Shown: positions 17,001 through 25,133 of the stretch, piece by piece
Layout: the number at the start of each line of letters is the position of its first letter
Numbering within the stretch: the first letter of the stretch is position 1
Source: Planctomycetaceae bacterium
GTDB taxonomy: Bacteria > Planctomycetota > Planctomycetia > Pirellulales > Thermoguttaceae
Length of the DNA stretch: 64,000 nucleotides
Assembly: GCA_009778035.1 (NCBI GenBank)
Contig: WRKP01000006.1
Span: 1 to 64,000 of the forward strand
Reading direction: 5' to 3'
Program-made: the position numbers and the translations under genes
The notes under the pieces: generated by a model
Told to the model about the DNA's origin: nothing
Seen by the model: the letters and a program-made list of their open reading frames with translations, nothing else
Database searches by the model: none

Positions 17001-19013
17001 CATCGGGCACTGGGCGGCTTGATCGAGCAAAACATTGTACGCGGAAACCGCCCGGAACTCCGGCAGGCTTGGGAAGAACTTGCCGAAACATTTTTGCAAC
17101 GTTTTGCAACGCCCGGCGGATTTACGCCGTCGGCTTACACTCCGCCAGCCCTTGCTCAATCATTTCGATTCTTCAACAATACCGTCAATTTGCCGCCGGA
17201 AATCCGCCGTTGGTCCATGTTTATGCAGGTTTTCCGCAACACGTCGGCAGCGAACAGAGCAAGCGAAATCCTCCGCGAAGAGTATGTTCGGCATCGGCTG
17301 CCGATTGCCTTGCATCTTCGGGCTCTGCATTCCCCAGGGACGCCGTCGATCATCCCCTGGGCGGAACTTCCGGCCCCGTTTGATTGGGGACCGAACGTTG
17401 ATGTCCAAGTTGTTCCGACCGTCGCACATCTGCAAAATCTGCCCCCAATGCAGCAGGACGCCGCCCGGACCGAAATCGACCGAATCGTCAATCGGCTCGT
17501 CGCATCCGTTCAAAATCCCGGCGTGTCGCGGCCGGGCGAAACATTTTCGCCCATCCCGTTTTTTGGCCGCTCGGACTCGCAGCACATAGACTTTAACTAT
17601 GTCATCAAGCAGGAAATGTCGGGCTTGGTTTTTTGCCGGACGGACCTCGCCGGTCGGGAACAATGGCGGTTGGCCTTGCCCGCAACGATTACGTCGGGAT
17701 ACCATGAATCGCAGTCAAACCGATACAGCGGCGAGCATACGACATTTATCAAAGCCTTCCCAAATTACCGACTGCTCATCCACGGGACCTCGATGACGGC
17801 AATCGACACAACACCGCAGTCAGAACGAATCCTTTGGACGCGGACGCTGGCCTCAATGCCCGTGATGCAGCAGGGCGGCGTGCGGCTGAACAATCCCAAC
17901 CAAAGGCCTAATCCCGGCTTTATCACGTTCCCTAAAAAATCCGTCTTTATCTCGCCGCAAGCCGTGTGTTATTGGGATACAAACGGAATTTACGGTCTCG
18001 ACCCGATGACCGGCCAAACGCTGTGGATTCGCCAACGGAACTTTGAAAATTGTACCATTTTAGGCGATGATGAACACATGTTTTTGGTGTTCCCGGATAG
18101 TCGGCAGGTTCGTGCTCTTGATCCGACGAGCGGCCGCGAACTCGCCGATGGGCCGCTGCCCGATGGCGGAACGCACGTTTTCGGAACCAACATCGTGTTT
18201 ATACAACGGCAGGGAAATGACTGGACGCTCCGAATTGCCGACCTTCGGGATCTGCATGACAGACGCCGCCGGGCGTTGATGTTGACCGCTTCGCCGACCA
18301 GCGATTTTATGCCGCCGATCCCCACGGAGGTGCTTCATGGCTCTTTGCCAGGTACGGCAATGCTGCAAACATTCCAAAATGACCGATTCCTTTCCGTTGC
18401 CGACTGGAATGCAAAATCGCTGGACATCTACGATTTGCAAACGAAAAAAAACATTTTGCCGGCGGAAAATCGTATCCTGCAATTTGTCCCGACGGATGTT
18501 GCGCATCAAACCCGATGCGATGTCGAATTGATTGGCGACCATATTTTGGTGCTTTTTGCACAGGACACGCAATTACGCAATACGGCAATGTTGCAGCCGG
18601 ATGAAAGAGGGACGATGGTTCGTCGAACGTATCGGCAGGTGAACGGCGTGTTGGGATTTCCGATTGACCGTGGCGTGATGATGCTTTTCGACTCGGCGGG
18701 CACTCCCTGTTGGCCGGAGCCGGCGCAAATCGAAAAAATGGCCCGCATCTTGGATGTGCCGGATGGATTGCCGGTGATGTTGTTTGCGGTAGGCATTGAG
18801 GAGACGGTGCATGCGACGGCGAATCGCCATTTAGGCACGCGAATCATGGCGATTGACAAGCGGACGGGCGAGACGCGTTTCCGCAAGGAGGTCGATATGC
18901 GTCAGGTTCCGTTGCAACCGTTTCGGGTGAGTGTTGATTCGTCGGTGCAGGAAATTATTTTTACGAATTCCAGCGTTACGCCTCCGCGAATTATAAAGGC
19001 CAGTTTTCATTAG
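14070..19013 (+). CDS. Giant exported PQQ-like beta-propeller and TPR protein
   Basis: 1647 residues beginning with a signal peptide (MYRLISFLLVCVLSPLALA, cleavage before Gln). A helical TPR-like region occupies about residues 30-200. PQQ-type blades follow (AVDANTGKRLW near 292, CLDLRSGELLW near 613), then a second TPR-like region near 855 (LLKQGRILKSEGRLAEAIDSF), and a second set of blades in the last third (GLDPMTGQTLW near 1308, RALDPTSGREL, MAIDKRTGETRF near the C-terminus). The repeats are the BamB/PQQ structural kind and no enzymatic motif is seen, so it is more likely a scaffold or surface protein than a PQQ enzyme. It is followed directly by a palindromic repeat. Confidence 0.85.
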   Translation: MYRLISFLLVCVLSPLALAQEADTQRVNTLYESILTPDRPLERRIEQANRLFEAGRDSETAQLLGGILESANFAFVLPDSEEDPQPRTLHRTINDYIIQRIRSLSRDAQDSYHFQFEPTARRLLENAAAAGSLDDVQDIARKYFPTPSGASATFLVGLTQFERGDYTAARLTLERLKRLHPAIPDSLQPALDAMLASTLEEPQVQLHISQSAWLEQTGWRLPAGAPAQNADTQATAPLLETNWTVPMFNRQSQAADIDNLARIVRHGGDVYIPASQPLVVGDMLITRLPGETLAVDANTGKRLWIAAAPEYRTPNNNVALPSYQTNFGRNTRTFQRLFFWHDRISQQLSSDGDRLFGIDEHDLFGGGSVAFGRPAPNLLGRGEDLRHSPGNTLTARDLRTGQILWQVGKFPYVQKYIDALFSQPRNASQEQGNLAENLFTEDEKAFWETLFLGAPLPLQGRLYVIGETDSVLQLFALESQTGRLIARQPFAQTANAFGPGAVRRTYPLFPSASEGLIICPTGIGLVVALDATTLAPVWCFSYAPATRAVPQVPQNQNPIPFRPNVMLNQPMLFQRATNELALKQIFADSGWQVPGIVIDRHRVLVAPPDRPNLYCLDLRSGELLWEQSISRANALYVAGIYNDKAFLVTPVNMMTIDMNTGQNITTSESRFPAALKPAGVGVRNDNQYFIPFTDGHLAVADLNDGTLTWLDASGSATVLPEELTLAVESNTPQPPNIQPNIIPHEAIPLDALDGRMLQGQIQGRLEFRMEMRWEGGIMVDRQVQFSGLPPNPNAVSSVPPPNDTIPQAMQLGNLVGIKGRFFSQSPTQIASFDQKDALRQRSEMLLQADANDPDGLLKQGRILKSEGRLAEAIDSFRASLSAKHSIEAADALRRSLLEAMRTDFPAWADASQELEALAGPESGAGPEDWAAILHAQVEGIIQSGQTDALESVLEKVFAFGLNHSILIPVGEGHSTQLHRALGGLIEQNIVRGNRPELRQAWEELAETFLQRFATPGGFTPSAYTPPALAQSFRFFNNTVNLPPEIRRWSMFMQVFRNTSAANRASEILREEYVRHRLPIALHLRALHSPGTPSIIPWAELPAPFDWGPNVDVQVVPTVAHLQNLPPMQQDAARTEIDRIVNRLVASVQNPGVSRPGETFSPIPFFGRSDSQHIDFNYVIKQEMSGLVFCRTDLAGREQWRLALPATITSGYHESQSNRYSGEHTTFIKAFPNYRLLIHGTSMTAIDTTPQSERILWTRTLASMPVMQQGGVRLNNPNQRPNPGFITFPKKSVFISPQAVCYWDTNGIYGLDPMTGQTLWIRQRNFENCTILGDDEHMFLVFPDSRQVRALDPTSGRELADGPLPDGGTHVFGTNIVFIQRQGNDWTLRIADLRDLHDRRRRALMLTASPTSDFMPPIPTEVLHGSLPGTAMLQTFQNDRFLSVADWNAKSLDIYDLQTKKNILPAENRILQFVPTDVAHQTRCDVELIGDHILVLFAQDTQLRNTAMLQPDERGTMVRRTYRQVNGVLGFPIDRGVMMLFDSAGTPCWPEPAQIEKMARILDVPDGLPVMLFAVGIEETVHATANRHLGTRIMAIDKRTGETRFRKEVDMRQVPLQPFRVSVDSSVQEIIFTNSSVTPPRIIKASFH

Positions 19014-19123
19014 AGCGTATCCAGAATTGGTCTGGACGCCCCCCGTCATCCCGGCGAAAGCCGGGAACCAGGGAAACGGAATGCACGCTGTTCGGCTGGA
19101 TTCCGGCTTCCGCCGGAATGACG
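19014..19123. repeat. Intergenic palindromic repeat, copy 1
   Basis: Starts at the stop of the PQQ gene with GTATCC and ATTGGTCTGGA, then CGTCATCCCGGCGAAAGCC and an inverted counterpart ending GCCGGAATGACG. The two halves can pair into a long hairpin. Related copies lie at 24755-24834 and 52260-52380, each after the stop codon of a plus-strand gene. It may act as a transcription terminator or 3' stabiliser, and may be a non-autonomous mobile repeat. Confidence 0.85.
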
Positions 19124-19208
19124 ATTTTTTGTCCAAAGCAAAAATGAATACGCTTCAGAGCGAGTTTCAACTGGCGGCGCACGCCGGGAGTCGGCCAGGC
19201 AAAACATA

Positions 19209-19712
19209 TCACTGTTCTGGATCGCAGATTTTAGAACCGTCGGCGGCAACGGCAACCTCAAAAACACGCAATAGCCGCATCATCTGCACCATGTCGCCAT
19301 CCGCAAAAAGAGATTGATCGGAAAATTCACTGCCCAAATGCGCAAACATCAACTCGCCTTCGGCAATCAGTTCCCCATTTCGGTACGCCCAAGCCGACGC
19401 AACCCCGCCCGCCTCACTAAATGTTTCCAACTGCACCTTGTAATTCAACGCATCGCCAGGACGAACATCCACATGATGAAAGGTGAATTTCGGTATTTTC
19501 GCCAAGACGACCTTTTCCTTGTATCCCTTCGCTTCGTGAAGTAAGAGACCGGCGGTTTGGGCGATACCCTCGATAATGAGCGAGCCGGGCATCATCGGGA
19601 CAAACCTGAAATGATCGTGCAGATGATCTTCGGCCAGCGTTACCATCTTGACGGATTCCGCACGCTTTTGACTTTCAAACACCGTAATACGATCAATCCA
19701 AAACCAGTGCAT
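19209..19712 (-). CDS. fabZ: FabZ-like beta-hydroxyacyl-ACP dehydratase
   Basis: 167-residue hot-dog-fold protein that dehydrates 3-hydroxyacyl-ACP. The active-site segment HFRFVPMMPGSLIIEGIAQ (34-52) contains the catalytic His34 and Glu48 at the family spacing; the middle of the consensus HFPGxPVMPG is altered but the PG is kept. It lies 18 nt downstream of the acyl carrier protein on the same strand, so the pair is probably co-transcribed. It could serve primary fatty-acid synthesis or a dedicated acyl modification with its neighbouring carrier. Confidence 0.87.
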   Translation of the reverse strand: MHWFWIDRITVFESQKRAESVKMVTLAEDHLHDHFRFVPMMPGSLIIEGIAQTAGLLLHEAKGYKEKVVLAKIPKFTFHHVDVRPGDALNYKVQLETFSEAGGVASAWAYRNGELIAEGELMFAHLGSEFSDQSLFADGDMVQMMRLLRVFEVAVAADGSKICDPEQ

Positions 19713-19730
19713 GGACTCATAAAAAGCGGC

Positions 19731-20123
19731 CTAGATGCCAAGTTTTTGTTCGACGAGATGGCACATATCCTTTACGGTCAGAATCGTCGTAAGGTTCTGG
19801 ACAACGGGATTTTTTTCGAGGGCGGAAATGTCGGCAAAGGGGATACGTTTTTTGATTTCTTCCAAACCTTTTGCGGTCAATTTTCCATCGACGACGTAGA
19901 TACCTTGCGTATCATTCACGACGTCATCAGGTACGAGTTCGCCTCGGTCAATTTTGATGGAGAAATGCTTTTCCAAGCGATAAACGATGTCGAGAAGGTC
20001 GATGGATTCAGCACCGAGGTCTCCCATAAGAGTTGCTTCGGGCGTTACTTGGTCATCATCGACGGCCAGTGCTTCGATCAACTGTTCTTTAATACCAGCG
20101 AAAACTTCCTCTTTTGACGGCAT
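19731..20123 (-). CDS. Acyl carrier protein with a long C-terminal extension
   Basis: The carrier domain is clear: LGAESIDLLDIVYRLEKHF with the phosphopantetheine-attachment Ser40. At 130 residues it exceeds a standard ACP (about 78) because of a C-terminal part ending KDMCHLVEQKLGI. ATG at 20123 is preceded by GGAG at 9 nt, one of the clearer ribosome binding sites in the window; the longer TTG-initiated frame is not needed. It is followed by fabZ. It carries acyl chains as thioesters for FabZ and probably other enzymes encoded elsewhere. Confidence 0.88.
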   Translation of the reverse strand: MPSKEEVFAGIKEQLIEALAVDDDQVTPEATLMGDLGAESIDLLDIVYRLEKHFSIKIDRGELVPDDVVNDTQGIYVVDGKLTAKGLEEIKKRIPFADISALEKNPVVQNLTTILTVKDMCHLVEQKLGI

Positions 20124-20310
20124 ACAATAATTCTCCAAACGGACAGTATCGGTCGGGCAAAACCCGTTTGCGTAGGGAAACAGTCCCTATTCATCAGCCG
20201 GGCACCACGTCCTACGGGGTGTATTTTATCAAAAAAAAATCTATCGGCAAGCCCGGGGGCACGCGACAGTCCGTCGGCAACTCCCTATCGGGTAGGCAAC
20301 ATCGGCGCAA

Positions 20311-20333
20311 CCGACCGCCGCCCAAGAGGTCGG
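20311..20333. terminator. Hairpin between the hypothetical gene and ACP
   Basis: CCGACC (20311-20316) pairs with GGTCGG (20328-20333) with an 11-nt loop. There is no adjacent U-tract, so terminator function is weakly supported. The 246 nt between the two genes otherwise hold only short GC-rich palindromes and the ACP leader. Confidence 0.3.
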
Positions 20334-20369
20334 CGGCTGTCTCGTAGAACATCGGCGGCCTGCCTGAAA

Positions 20370-20930
20370 TCAAAACGCACACAGCGGCTGGGGCAGGTCG
20401 CGGTAATGCGGCGGAATTTCCTTCGGCGGCAACACCTTGCCCGTACAATTCTGGAACTGTTCCCGTTCATCGTCGGATGCGTAAAAACGAAGCCAAACAT
20501 CGTTGTCTCCACACGAACAATCCCAATGAATGAACCCATTCCGATTGCGAAGGTTCTTCTCCCGAGACGGCAATATGTCGCGGAAAATGAGCGAATACAG
20601 TTCTCTGTCGGAAAGATGATCCGTAAAATCGAGGATCAATTTTTTCTCGAACAGTTGAGCGACTACAGTTTCGAGGATTTTCAAGACTTGTTCGTCGTTC
20701 AATTTTTCCGGTGCGGGAATACACAATTCCGGCGTGAACCATCGAGAGATCGGCTCGGCGGGGGAAATTTCCCAATCAAGCATCCCTGCGAGAAATTCGT
20801 TTTCGTGTCGTAATGATCGATGTTTTAGGCTAACACGGCTTATGGATTCATCGGCATAAGGCTCTAGTTCCATCCGTAGTTCAGCGTTACGCATCAATTC
20901 TTCGACTTCGGCATAAGCACTATTCGACAT
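20370..20930 (-). CDS. Conserved-looking hypothetical protein
   Basis: 186 residues, acidic, no signal peptide and no membrane segment. The N-terminal half is helical; the C-terminal half contains a DCSCGDNDVW segment and ends with RDLPQPLCAF. I do not recognise the family. The frame is clean, the start is ATG and codon use resembles its neighbours, so it is probably a real gene. It lies upstream of the ACP-fabZ pair on the same strand with a 246-nt gap. Confidence 0.65.
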   Translation of the reverse strand: MSNSAYAEVEELMRNAELRMELEPYADESISRVSLKHRSLRHENEFLAGMLDWEISPAEPISRWFTPELCIPAPEKLNDEQVLKILETVVAQLFEKKLILDFTDHLSDRELYSLIFRDILPSREKNLRNRNGFIHWDCSCGDNDVWLRFYASDDEREQFQNCTGKVLPPKEIPPHYRDLPQPLCAF

Positions 20931-21217
20931 GTTTTAGAATTGCATACTGCATAAAAATCGGCCTGCAAAAGTCCTTACTTTGCAAACCCAGGGGCATTAT
21001 CATACCGGATATACGTAAAAATGCAAGGGTTCAATACAAAATTTTCCCGATTTTCCAAAAAATTTCGGAACTTTTTTGGAAATTGGCGGTATAAACGGCA
21101 TATTTATTACAATCCGGCCATATTGAGGCGTGCGGATTTTCGGAATTCCGTCGATACGACAGACTGCGGAGCAGACAAATGCCGGAAAATGGCCTACTTT
21201 CTTCCGGTTTTTTTCGC

Positions 21218-21223
21218 TATAAT
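21218..21223 (+). promoter_or_regulatory. TATAAT box 8 nt before a start codon
   Basis: TATAAT at 21218-21223, 8 nt, then the ATG at 21232. There is no room for a ribosome binding site downstream of the expected transcription start. Confidence 0.5.
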
Positions 21224-21231
21224 GCACTACG

Positions 21232-22524
21232 ATGGCTGTGCTCTTGCTTATAATTCTGTTGGTCGTGATCATTCCGCTCGCAGAAGGGGTGTTGCTCGCG
21301 TTCCTTTTACGGGAAATCTACAACAAGCATCCCCTCCCGCTCGGCGGCACCATCGGCAAACGCGAACCGCCGCAACCCAAGGTGCGTATCGTTGAAGAAG
21401 ACGTTGCCGAGGAGGCCGAAGAGGAGGTCTCCGAAGTCGATTCACCACCCGAAGACCCGGCGGAGGAGGAAAATGAACCCGAGGAGGCCCCTGATGAAGA
21501 GCCGCAGGCGAAGCCATCGCCGGAAAAAGACGATGAAGACGCGTCACTGACAGGCCCTGATGGTTTGCCCGTCAGCGATGTGTTGGCCGAAATGATGGCA
21601 GAAATTGAAGCAGCCATTCCGGGCGATTTGGAACGCACCATCGAAGAAGCATCGTTGTCGCCTGACGCTCTTTTGCCGAAAATGCAGGCTCTTGACGAAG
21701 AACAGCAGGAAAAAGAGCAATATGATGAGGATCTGCAGGCGTTGGCGGATACGTTGCAGGAAGAAAAAATTGATCTTGCGGAAGAATTCGACGGGTTTGA
21801 CGGCGATGCGGAAGATTCGGGTGCGATTTCCTCCTTGGCCAAAGACGTACTCGGCGAAGATTTTGATTTCGACTCGCTCACAAAGCAACCGCTTGAACAA
21901 TCTGAATCGTCTGCCGACGAGCCGGATTCCGAAGGCGTCGGCGAATCGGACGAACCGAACTATGCCGGCTTGCCAGACATCCCGGATGTTTTCGATGACC
22001 TGCCGGAAACGATGCCGGATTTGTCGGATGCTGCATCGGAACCACTGGATGCGTCCGACGACCTGCCGGAAACGATGCCGGATTTGTCGGATGCCGCATC
22101 AGAACCGCCAGATGTTTCCGATGACCTGCCGGATATGATGCCGGATTTGTCGGATGCCGCATCGGAATTGCCGGATATTTCCGCCGATTTGCCGGAAATT
22201 GCGGCAGACCTTTCGGATGAGACCGCGGAGCCGCCGGAAATTATTTCAGAGCAATCGGGGGAAGCAGAGTATGCGGAATTGCCGGAGTTAGAGATTTTTG
22301 AGGATGAATCCGGCACGGTGCAGGTATCGAGCCCTTTTATATCGTCGGTCATTCCGCAGTTGGCGGATTTTTCGGCACCGCAGACGATAGTTCCGACGTT
22401 TTCGAGCGACTGGATTCAGGAGTCGGCCAGCGTATTGGAACCCTTCGAGGGCGATGTCTCACAATTTTGTTATACCGAAGAGTCCCGACCGATGTTCGTG
22501 CGCAGGAAAGGAGGTCCGCGTTAA
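21232..22524 (+). CDS. Membrane-anchored, highly acidic protein with 21-residue tandem repeats
   Basis: 430 residues. Residues 2-27 form one membrane helix (AVLLLIILLVVIIPLAEGVLLAF), followed by a short basic segment and then a long Asp/Glu/Pro-rich, probably disordered region. Between about residues 255 and 338 there are four 21-residue repeats of the type DDLPETMPDLSDAASEP, progressively diverged. The C-terminal 70 residues are less acidic and may fold. No family recognised. The sequence suggests a stalk-like linker or a protein-binding surface attached to the membrane; which side it faces is not clear. Confidence 0.75.
   Translation: MAVLLLIILLVVIIPLAEGVLLAFLLREIYNKHPLPLGGTIGKREPPQPKVRIVEEDVAEEAEEEVSEVDSPPEDPAEEENEPEEAPDEEPQAKPSPEKDDEDASLTGPDGLPVSDVLAEMMAEIEAAIPGDLERTIEEASLSPDALLPKMQALDEEQQEKEQYDEDLQALADTLQEEKIDLAEEFDGFDGDAEDSGAISSLAKDVLGEDFDFDSLTKQPLEQSESSADEPDSEGVGESDEPNYAGLPDIPDVFDDLPETMPDLSDAASEPLDASDDLPETMPDLSDAASEPPDVSDDLPDMMPDLSDAASELPDISADLPEIAADLSDETAEPPEIISEQSGEAEYAELPELEIFEDESGTVQVSSPFISSVIPQLADFSAPQTIVPTFSSDWIQESASVLEPFEGDVSQFCYTEESRPMFVRRKGGPR
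21994..22245 (+). repeat. Four 63-bp in-frame tandem repeats
   Basis: Units at 21994, 22057, 22120 and 22183 each encode a 21-residue acidic module. The first two are most alike at the DNA level and the fourth most diverged, as expected from successive duplication. Confidence 0.85.
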
Positions 22525-22593
22525 TGCCTTGACATCGCATCCAATTAGACTAAAATCGCCTTTTCGCCGACTCATTTTCATTCCGCCGGTTCT

Positions 22594-24276
22594 ATGACGG
22601 ACAATCCACAAGACAAAGCCCAACAGGCCAAAATCCAGCAGGAAATCCAGCATCTGCAAGAAATTGCCGCACGACCGCCCGTCCCGCGAGCACTCGGATA
22701 CATCAAACTGACCGGGCCCGGCCTGCTGCAAAGTGCTATGACACTCGGTGCAGGCAGTGCCGCCGCCTCCGTCGTTGCCGGAGCATCCTTCGGTTACAAA
22801 CTCCTTTGGGTGCAGCCCGTTGCGATGTTCCTCGGAATCATGATGTTCGTCGCTCTCTCAAACATCGTCTTGACAAACAAAGAACGACCCTACTGGGGAT
22901 TTATGGGGGAAATGGGGAAAATTTGGGGCCCGTTGGTCTGCCTCGTCTTCTTTTGGGCACTCGGGACCGTGATGGCTTCCGTCATTTGGCACTTCCCCCA
23001 ATACGGCCTCGCCGCCGGGGCCGTGCGGAGCGTTGTGCAACAATTTGCACCCACCAAACCGCCCGTTGAAGATGAAGCACTCATCAAAGGGGAATGGAAG
23101 ATGGTAGACGGCAAAAAAGTCGAAATCCAAGATAACTGGAAATTAATCCAAGATGAAAAAATCCCTGAACGAGATTGGTTCGGTTTCGGTAATGTCGTCG
23201 TAGATAAAGAAACCGGAGAACCGAAAATGACGACGCAATATACTTCATTCGGTTACGGCATTAGTTTCGCTGCCGGATTGGTAATTTTGCTGATAAACAT
23301 GCTCGTCGTTTTCAATTACGGGCGGGGCGGCGTCGGAATCCGCATCTACGAATGGTTCCTACGCTGTATGATCGGCCTGGTCTTCTTGACCTTCCTGATG
23401 GTTGTGGTATTGAACTTCCACAAAATCGACCTTGTCGAAATGGGAAAAGGCTTTATCGGCTGGTATGCCTGGGACGGTACGTTGCTAAACGATCCGGCAA
23501 CAATCACGCTGATGCTGGGAATGCTCGGTGCCGCCGTCGGAATCAATATGACGTTTATGTATCCGTATTCGCTCCTCAAAAAAAATTGGGGAACGGAACA
23601 TAAAACCCTGGCCAAATGGGATCTTGCGATGACGATGTTCATTCCATTCACCGTCATCACTTCGCTCATTATGATCGGAATGACGGTTTCTGGAATTTAC
23701 GACGGAAGCGATGTCGTCAAGACGGCGATTAGTCCGTTGCAGGCGGCGGCGGCACTGGAAGGCGGATTTATTTCGCAACAAGTTGCAACGATTATCTTCT
23801 GCGGCGGATTGATCGGAATGACATTCGGAGCAATTAGTGCTCATATGACGTGTTGCGGATTCGTGATGAATGAGATGTTCAAATTGGAGCCGACGACCTG
23901 GCGTTTCCGATTATTTGCATTGACGCCGTCGATTGGGATTTTTGGAGTTGTTTTTCAACTGCCGTTTTGGTTTCCCGTTGCGGCATCGGCAGTTTGTTTG
24001 ACGATGCTGCCGATTGCGTATCTGTTGTTCTTGATATTGAACAATCGGCGGTCGTACATCGGCGATGCGGTCGGTCAGGGCTGGAAACGGCTGGTATTCA
24101 ATCTTTTGTTGGTCATTGCACTGGTGATGGCAAGCATTGGGGCGTACATTCAGGTCAAGGCCCGGGCGGTTGATCCGGTTCGCAATTACTTTTTCCCGCC
24201 AGCGGTTCTTGAGCGGATTGATGTTGTCCCCGCGGCTGCACCGATTGATGGCGGGTCGCCTGAAGATGCGAATTGA
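22594..24276 (+). CDS. Nramp-like membrane transporter lacking the metal-binding motif
   Basis: 560 residues with about 11 membrane segments. The first helix region, GPGLLQSAMTLGAG followed by FGYKLLWVQPVAMFLGI, matches the Nramp layout, but the DPGN of helix 1 that binds the metal reads GAGS, and the helix-6 MPH motif region reads MTFMYPYSLL. A roughly 80-residue hydrophilic insertion (residues 150-220) follows the third or fourth helix. It belongs to the Nramp/APC-fold superfamily, but Mn/Fe transport cannot be assumed. ATG 22594 is taken; TAAAAT lies about 40 nt upstream. An exbD gene starts 9 nt after its stop. Confidence 0.8.
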   Translation: MTDNPQDKAQQAKIQQEIQHLQEIAARPPVPRALGYIKLTGPGLLQSAMTLGAGSAAASVVAGASFGYKLLWVQPVAMFLGIMMFVALSNIVLTNKERPYWGFMGEMGKIWGPLVCLVFFWALGTVMASVIWHFPQYGLAAGAVRSVVQQFAPTKPPVEDEALIKGEWKMVDGKKVEIQDNWKLIQDEKIPERDWFGFGNVVVDKETGEPKMTTQYTSFGYGISFAAGLVILLINMLVVFNYGRGGVGIRIYEWFLRCMIGLVFLTFLMVVVLNFHKIDLVEMGKGFIGWYAWDGTLLNDPATITLMLGMLGAAVGINMTFMYPYSLLKKNWGTEHKTLAKWDLAMTMFIPFTVITSLIMIGMTVSGIYDGSDVVKTAISPLQAAAALEGGFISQQVATIIFCGGLIGMTFGAISAHMTCCGFVMNEMFKLEPTTWRFRLFALTPSIGIFGVVFQLPFWFPVAASAVCLTMLPIAYLLFLILNNRRSYIGDAVGQGWKRLVFNLLLVIALVMASIGAYIQVKARAVDPVRNYFFPPAVLERIDVVPAAAPIDGGSPEDAN

Positions 24277-24285
24277 GGTTCCCTG

Positions 24286-24711
24286 ATGAAACATAAACCG
24301 CACCGCACCCAGGCGGCAGAACTCAAAATGACGCCGATGATCGACGTCATTTTTCTGCTGTTGGTTTTTTTCGTCTGTACGGCCAACTTCGTTCCGCCGC
24401 AGGAGTTGCTGCCGATGGATACCACCCTGCCCGGCAATGTTGCCGCAGATATTGTGCTGCCCGACCTGGCCGAACTCGATGTCGTGCTCATTCGGATTGC
24501 CTTCGATGCCGAACTGCATTGGCAGATTGAGGGAAACCAATTTTCCTCGCTGCACGACGTTCAAAATCTTTTGCGGCTGATTCAGAGCATCAAGCCGGAC
24601 GTGCCTGTTGTCATTGAGAGTGCGGACAATGTTCCGATTGAAAATGTGATCGACGTGTACGACGTATGCCGCCGAGTGGGCCTGATGCGGATACAATTCG
24701 CGGCGGATTAG
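24286..24711 (+). CDS. exbD: ExbD/TolR-family protein
   Basis: 141 residues: a short basic N-terminus, KMTPMIDVIFLLLVFFVCTA (the single membrane helix with the conserved Asp20 that couples to proton flow), and a small periplasmic domain. ExbD normally works with ExbB as a proton-driven motor for TonB or Tol. No ExbB is adjacent; instead the gene follows the Nramp-like gene by 9 nt, suggesting co-transcription. GAGG precedes the ATG by 7 nt. Confidence 0.9.
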   Translation: MKHKPHRTQAAELKMTPMIDVIFLLLVFFVCTANFVPPQELLPMDTTLPGNVAADIVLPDLAELDVVLIRIAFDAELHWQIEGNQFSSLHDVQNLLRLIQSIKPDVPVVIESADNVPIENVIDVYDVCRRVGLMRIQFAAD

Positions 24712-24754
24712 CGTAAACCCGTCCTTCCGGCACTCCCGTCATTGCGCCTCTTCC

Positions 24755-24834
24755 CGTCATTCCGGCGAAAGCCGGAACCCAGAAGAATCGGCTTCGCACG
24801 CAATGCCTGGATCCCGGCGTGCGCCGGGATGACG
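24755..24834. repeat. Intergenic palindromic repeat, copy 2
   Basis: Same family as 19014-19123: CGTCATTCCGGCGAAAGCC at the left and GTGCGCCGGGATGACG at the right, able to fold back on itself. A partial extra CCCGTCATT precedes it. It lies 43 nt after the exbD stop. The rest of the 421-nt gap before the next start contains a T-rich tract, a promoter and a structured leader. Confidence 0.85.
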
Positions 24835-24945
24835 GCATTCCCGCCCGCGAAAACGGAAAAATTCGCACCATCCTTTCTGTTTGCCTATTTCCTCTCGTTT
24901 GCCTATCTTCCCCAAATACCCCCTCTTGTCTGTTTTTTTTTTTTC

Positions 24946-24951
24946 TATAAT
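24946..24951 (+). promoter_or_regulatory. TATAAT box with upstream T-tract
   Basis: TATAAT at 24946-24951 is preceded by a run of about 13 T (24932-24944). Transcription from about 24958 would give a leader of roughly 176 nt before the ATG at 25134. Confidence 0.5.
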
Positions 24952-24981
24952 CTGCCTAGATTGGTAAACAGCCGCATCGGA

Positions 24982-25032
24982 TTGCCATGTCTTCGCTGCA
25001 CGGAAAAGCAGTAAAGAAGCTTCGCATGGCAA
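24982..25032 (+). ncRNA. Structured 5' leader, candidate cis-regulatory RNA
   Basis: TTGCCATG (24982-24989) is exactly complementary to CATGGCAA (25025-25032). Nested inside are CTTC (24991-24994) with GAAG (25016-25019) and CTGC (24996-24999) with GCAG (25008-25011). This stacked hairpin lies in the long leader between the TATAAT at 24946 and the gene at 25134. It matches no riboswitch class I recognise. Confidence 0.4.
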
Positions 25033-25133
25033 GCCGCAATGCTGGTTGCCGATCGCACTGAATGGGTGTTTTTACAGCAAGATCAGTTTCCTGCGGCACG
25101 CATTCCATTATCCCTACTATAGGAGAGATTTTT

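Noticed and set aside
23911-24696. Minus-strand frame of 261 codons
   Set aside because: Antisense to the Nramp-like gene and exbD; His/Asn/Arg-rich shadow.
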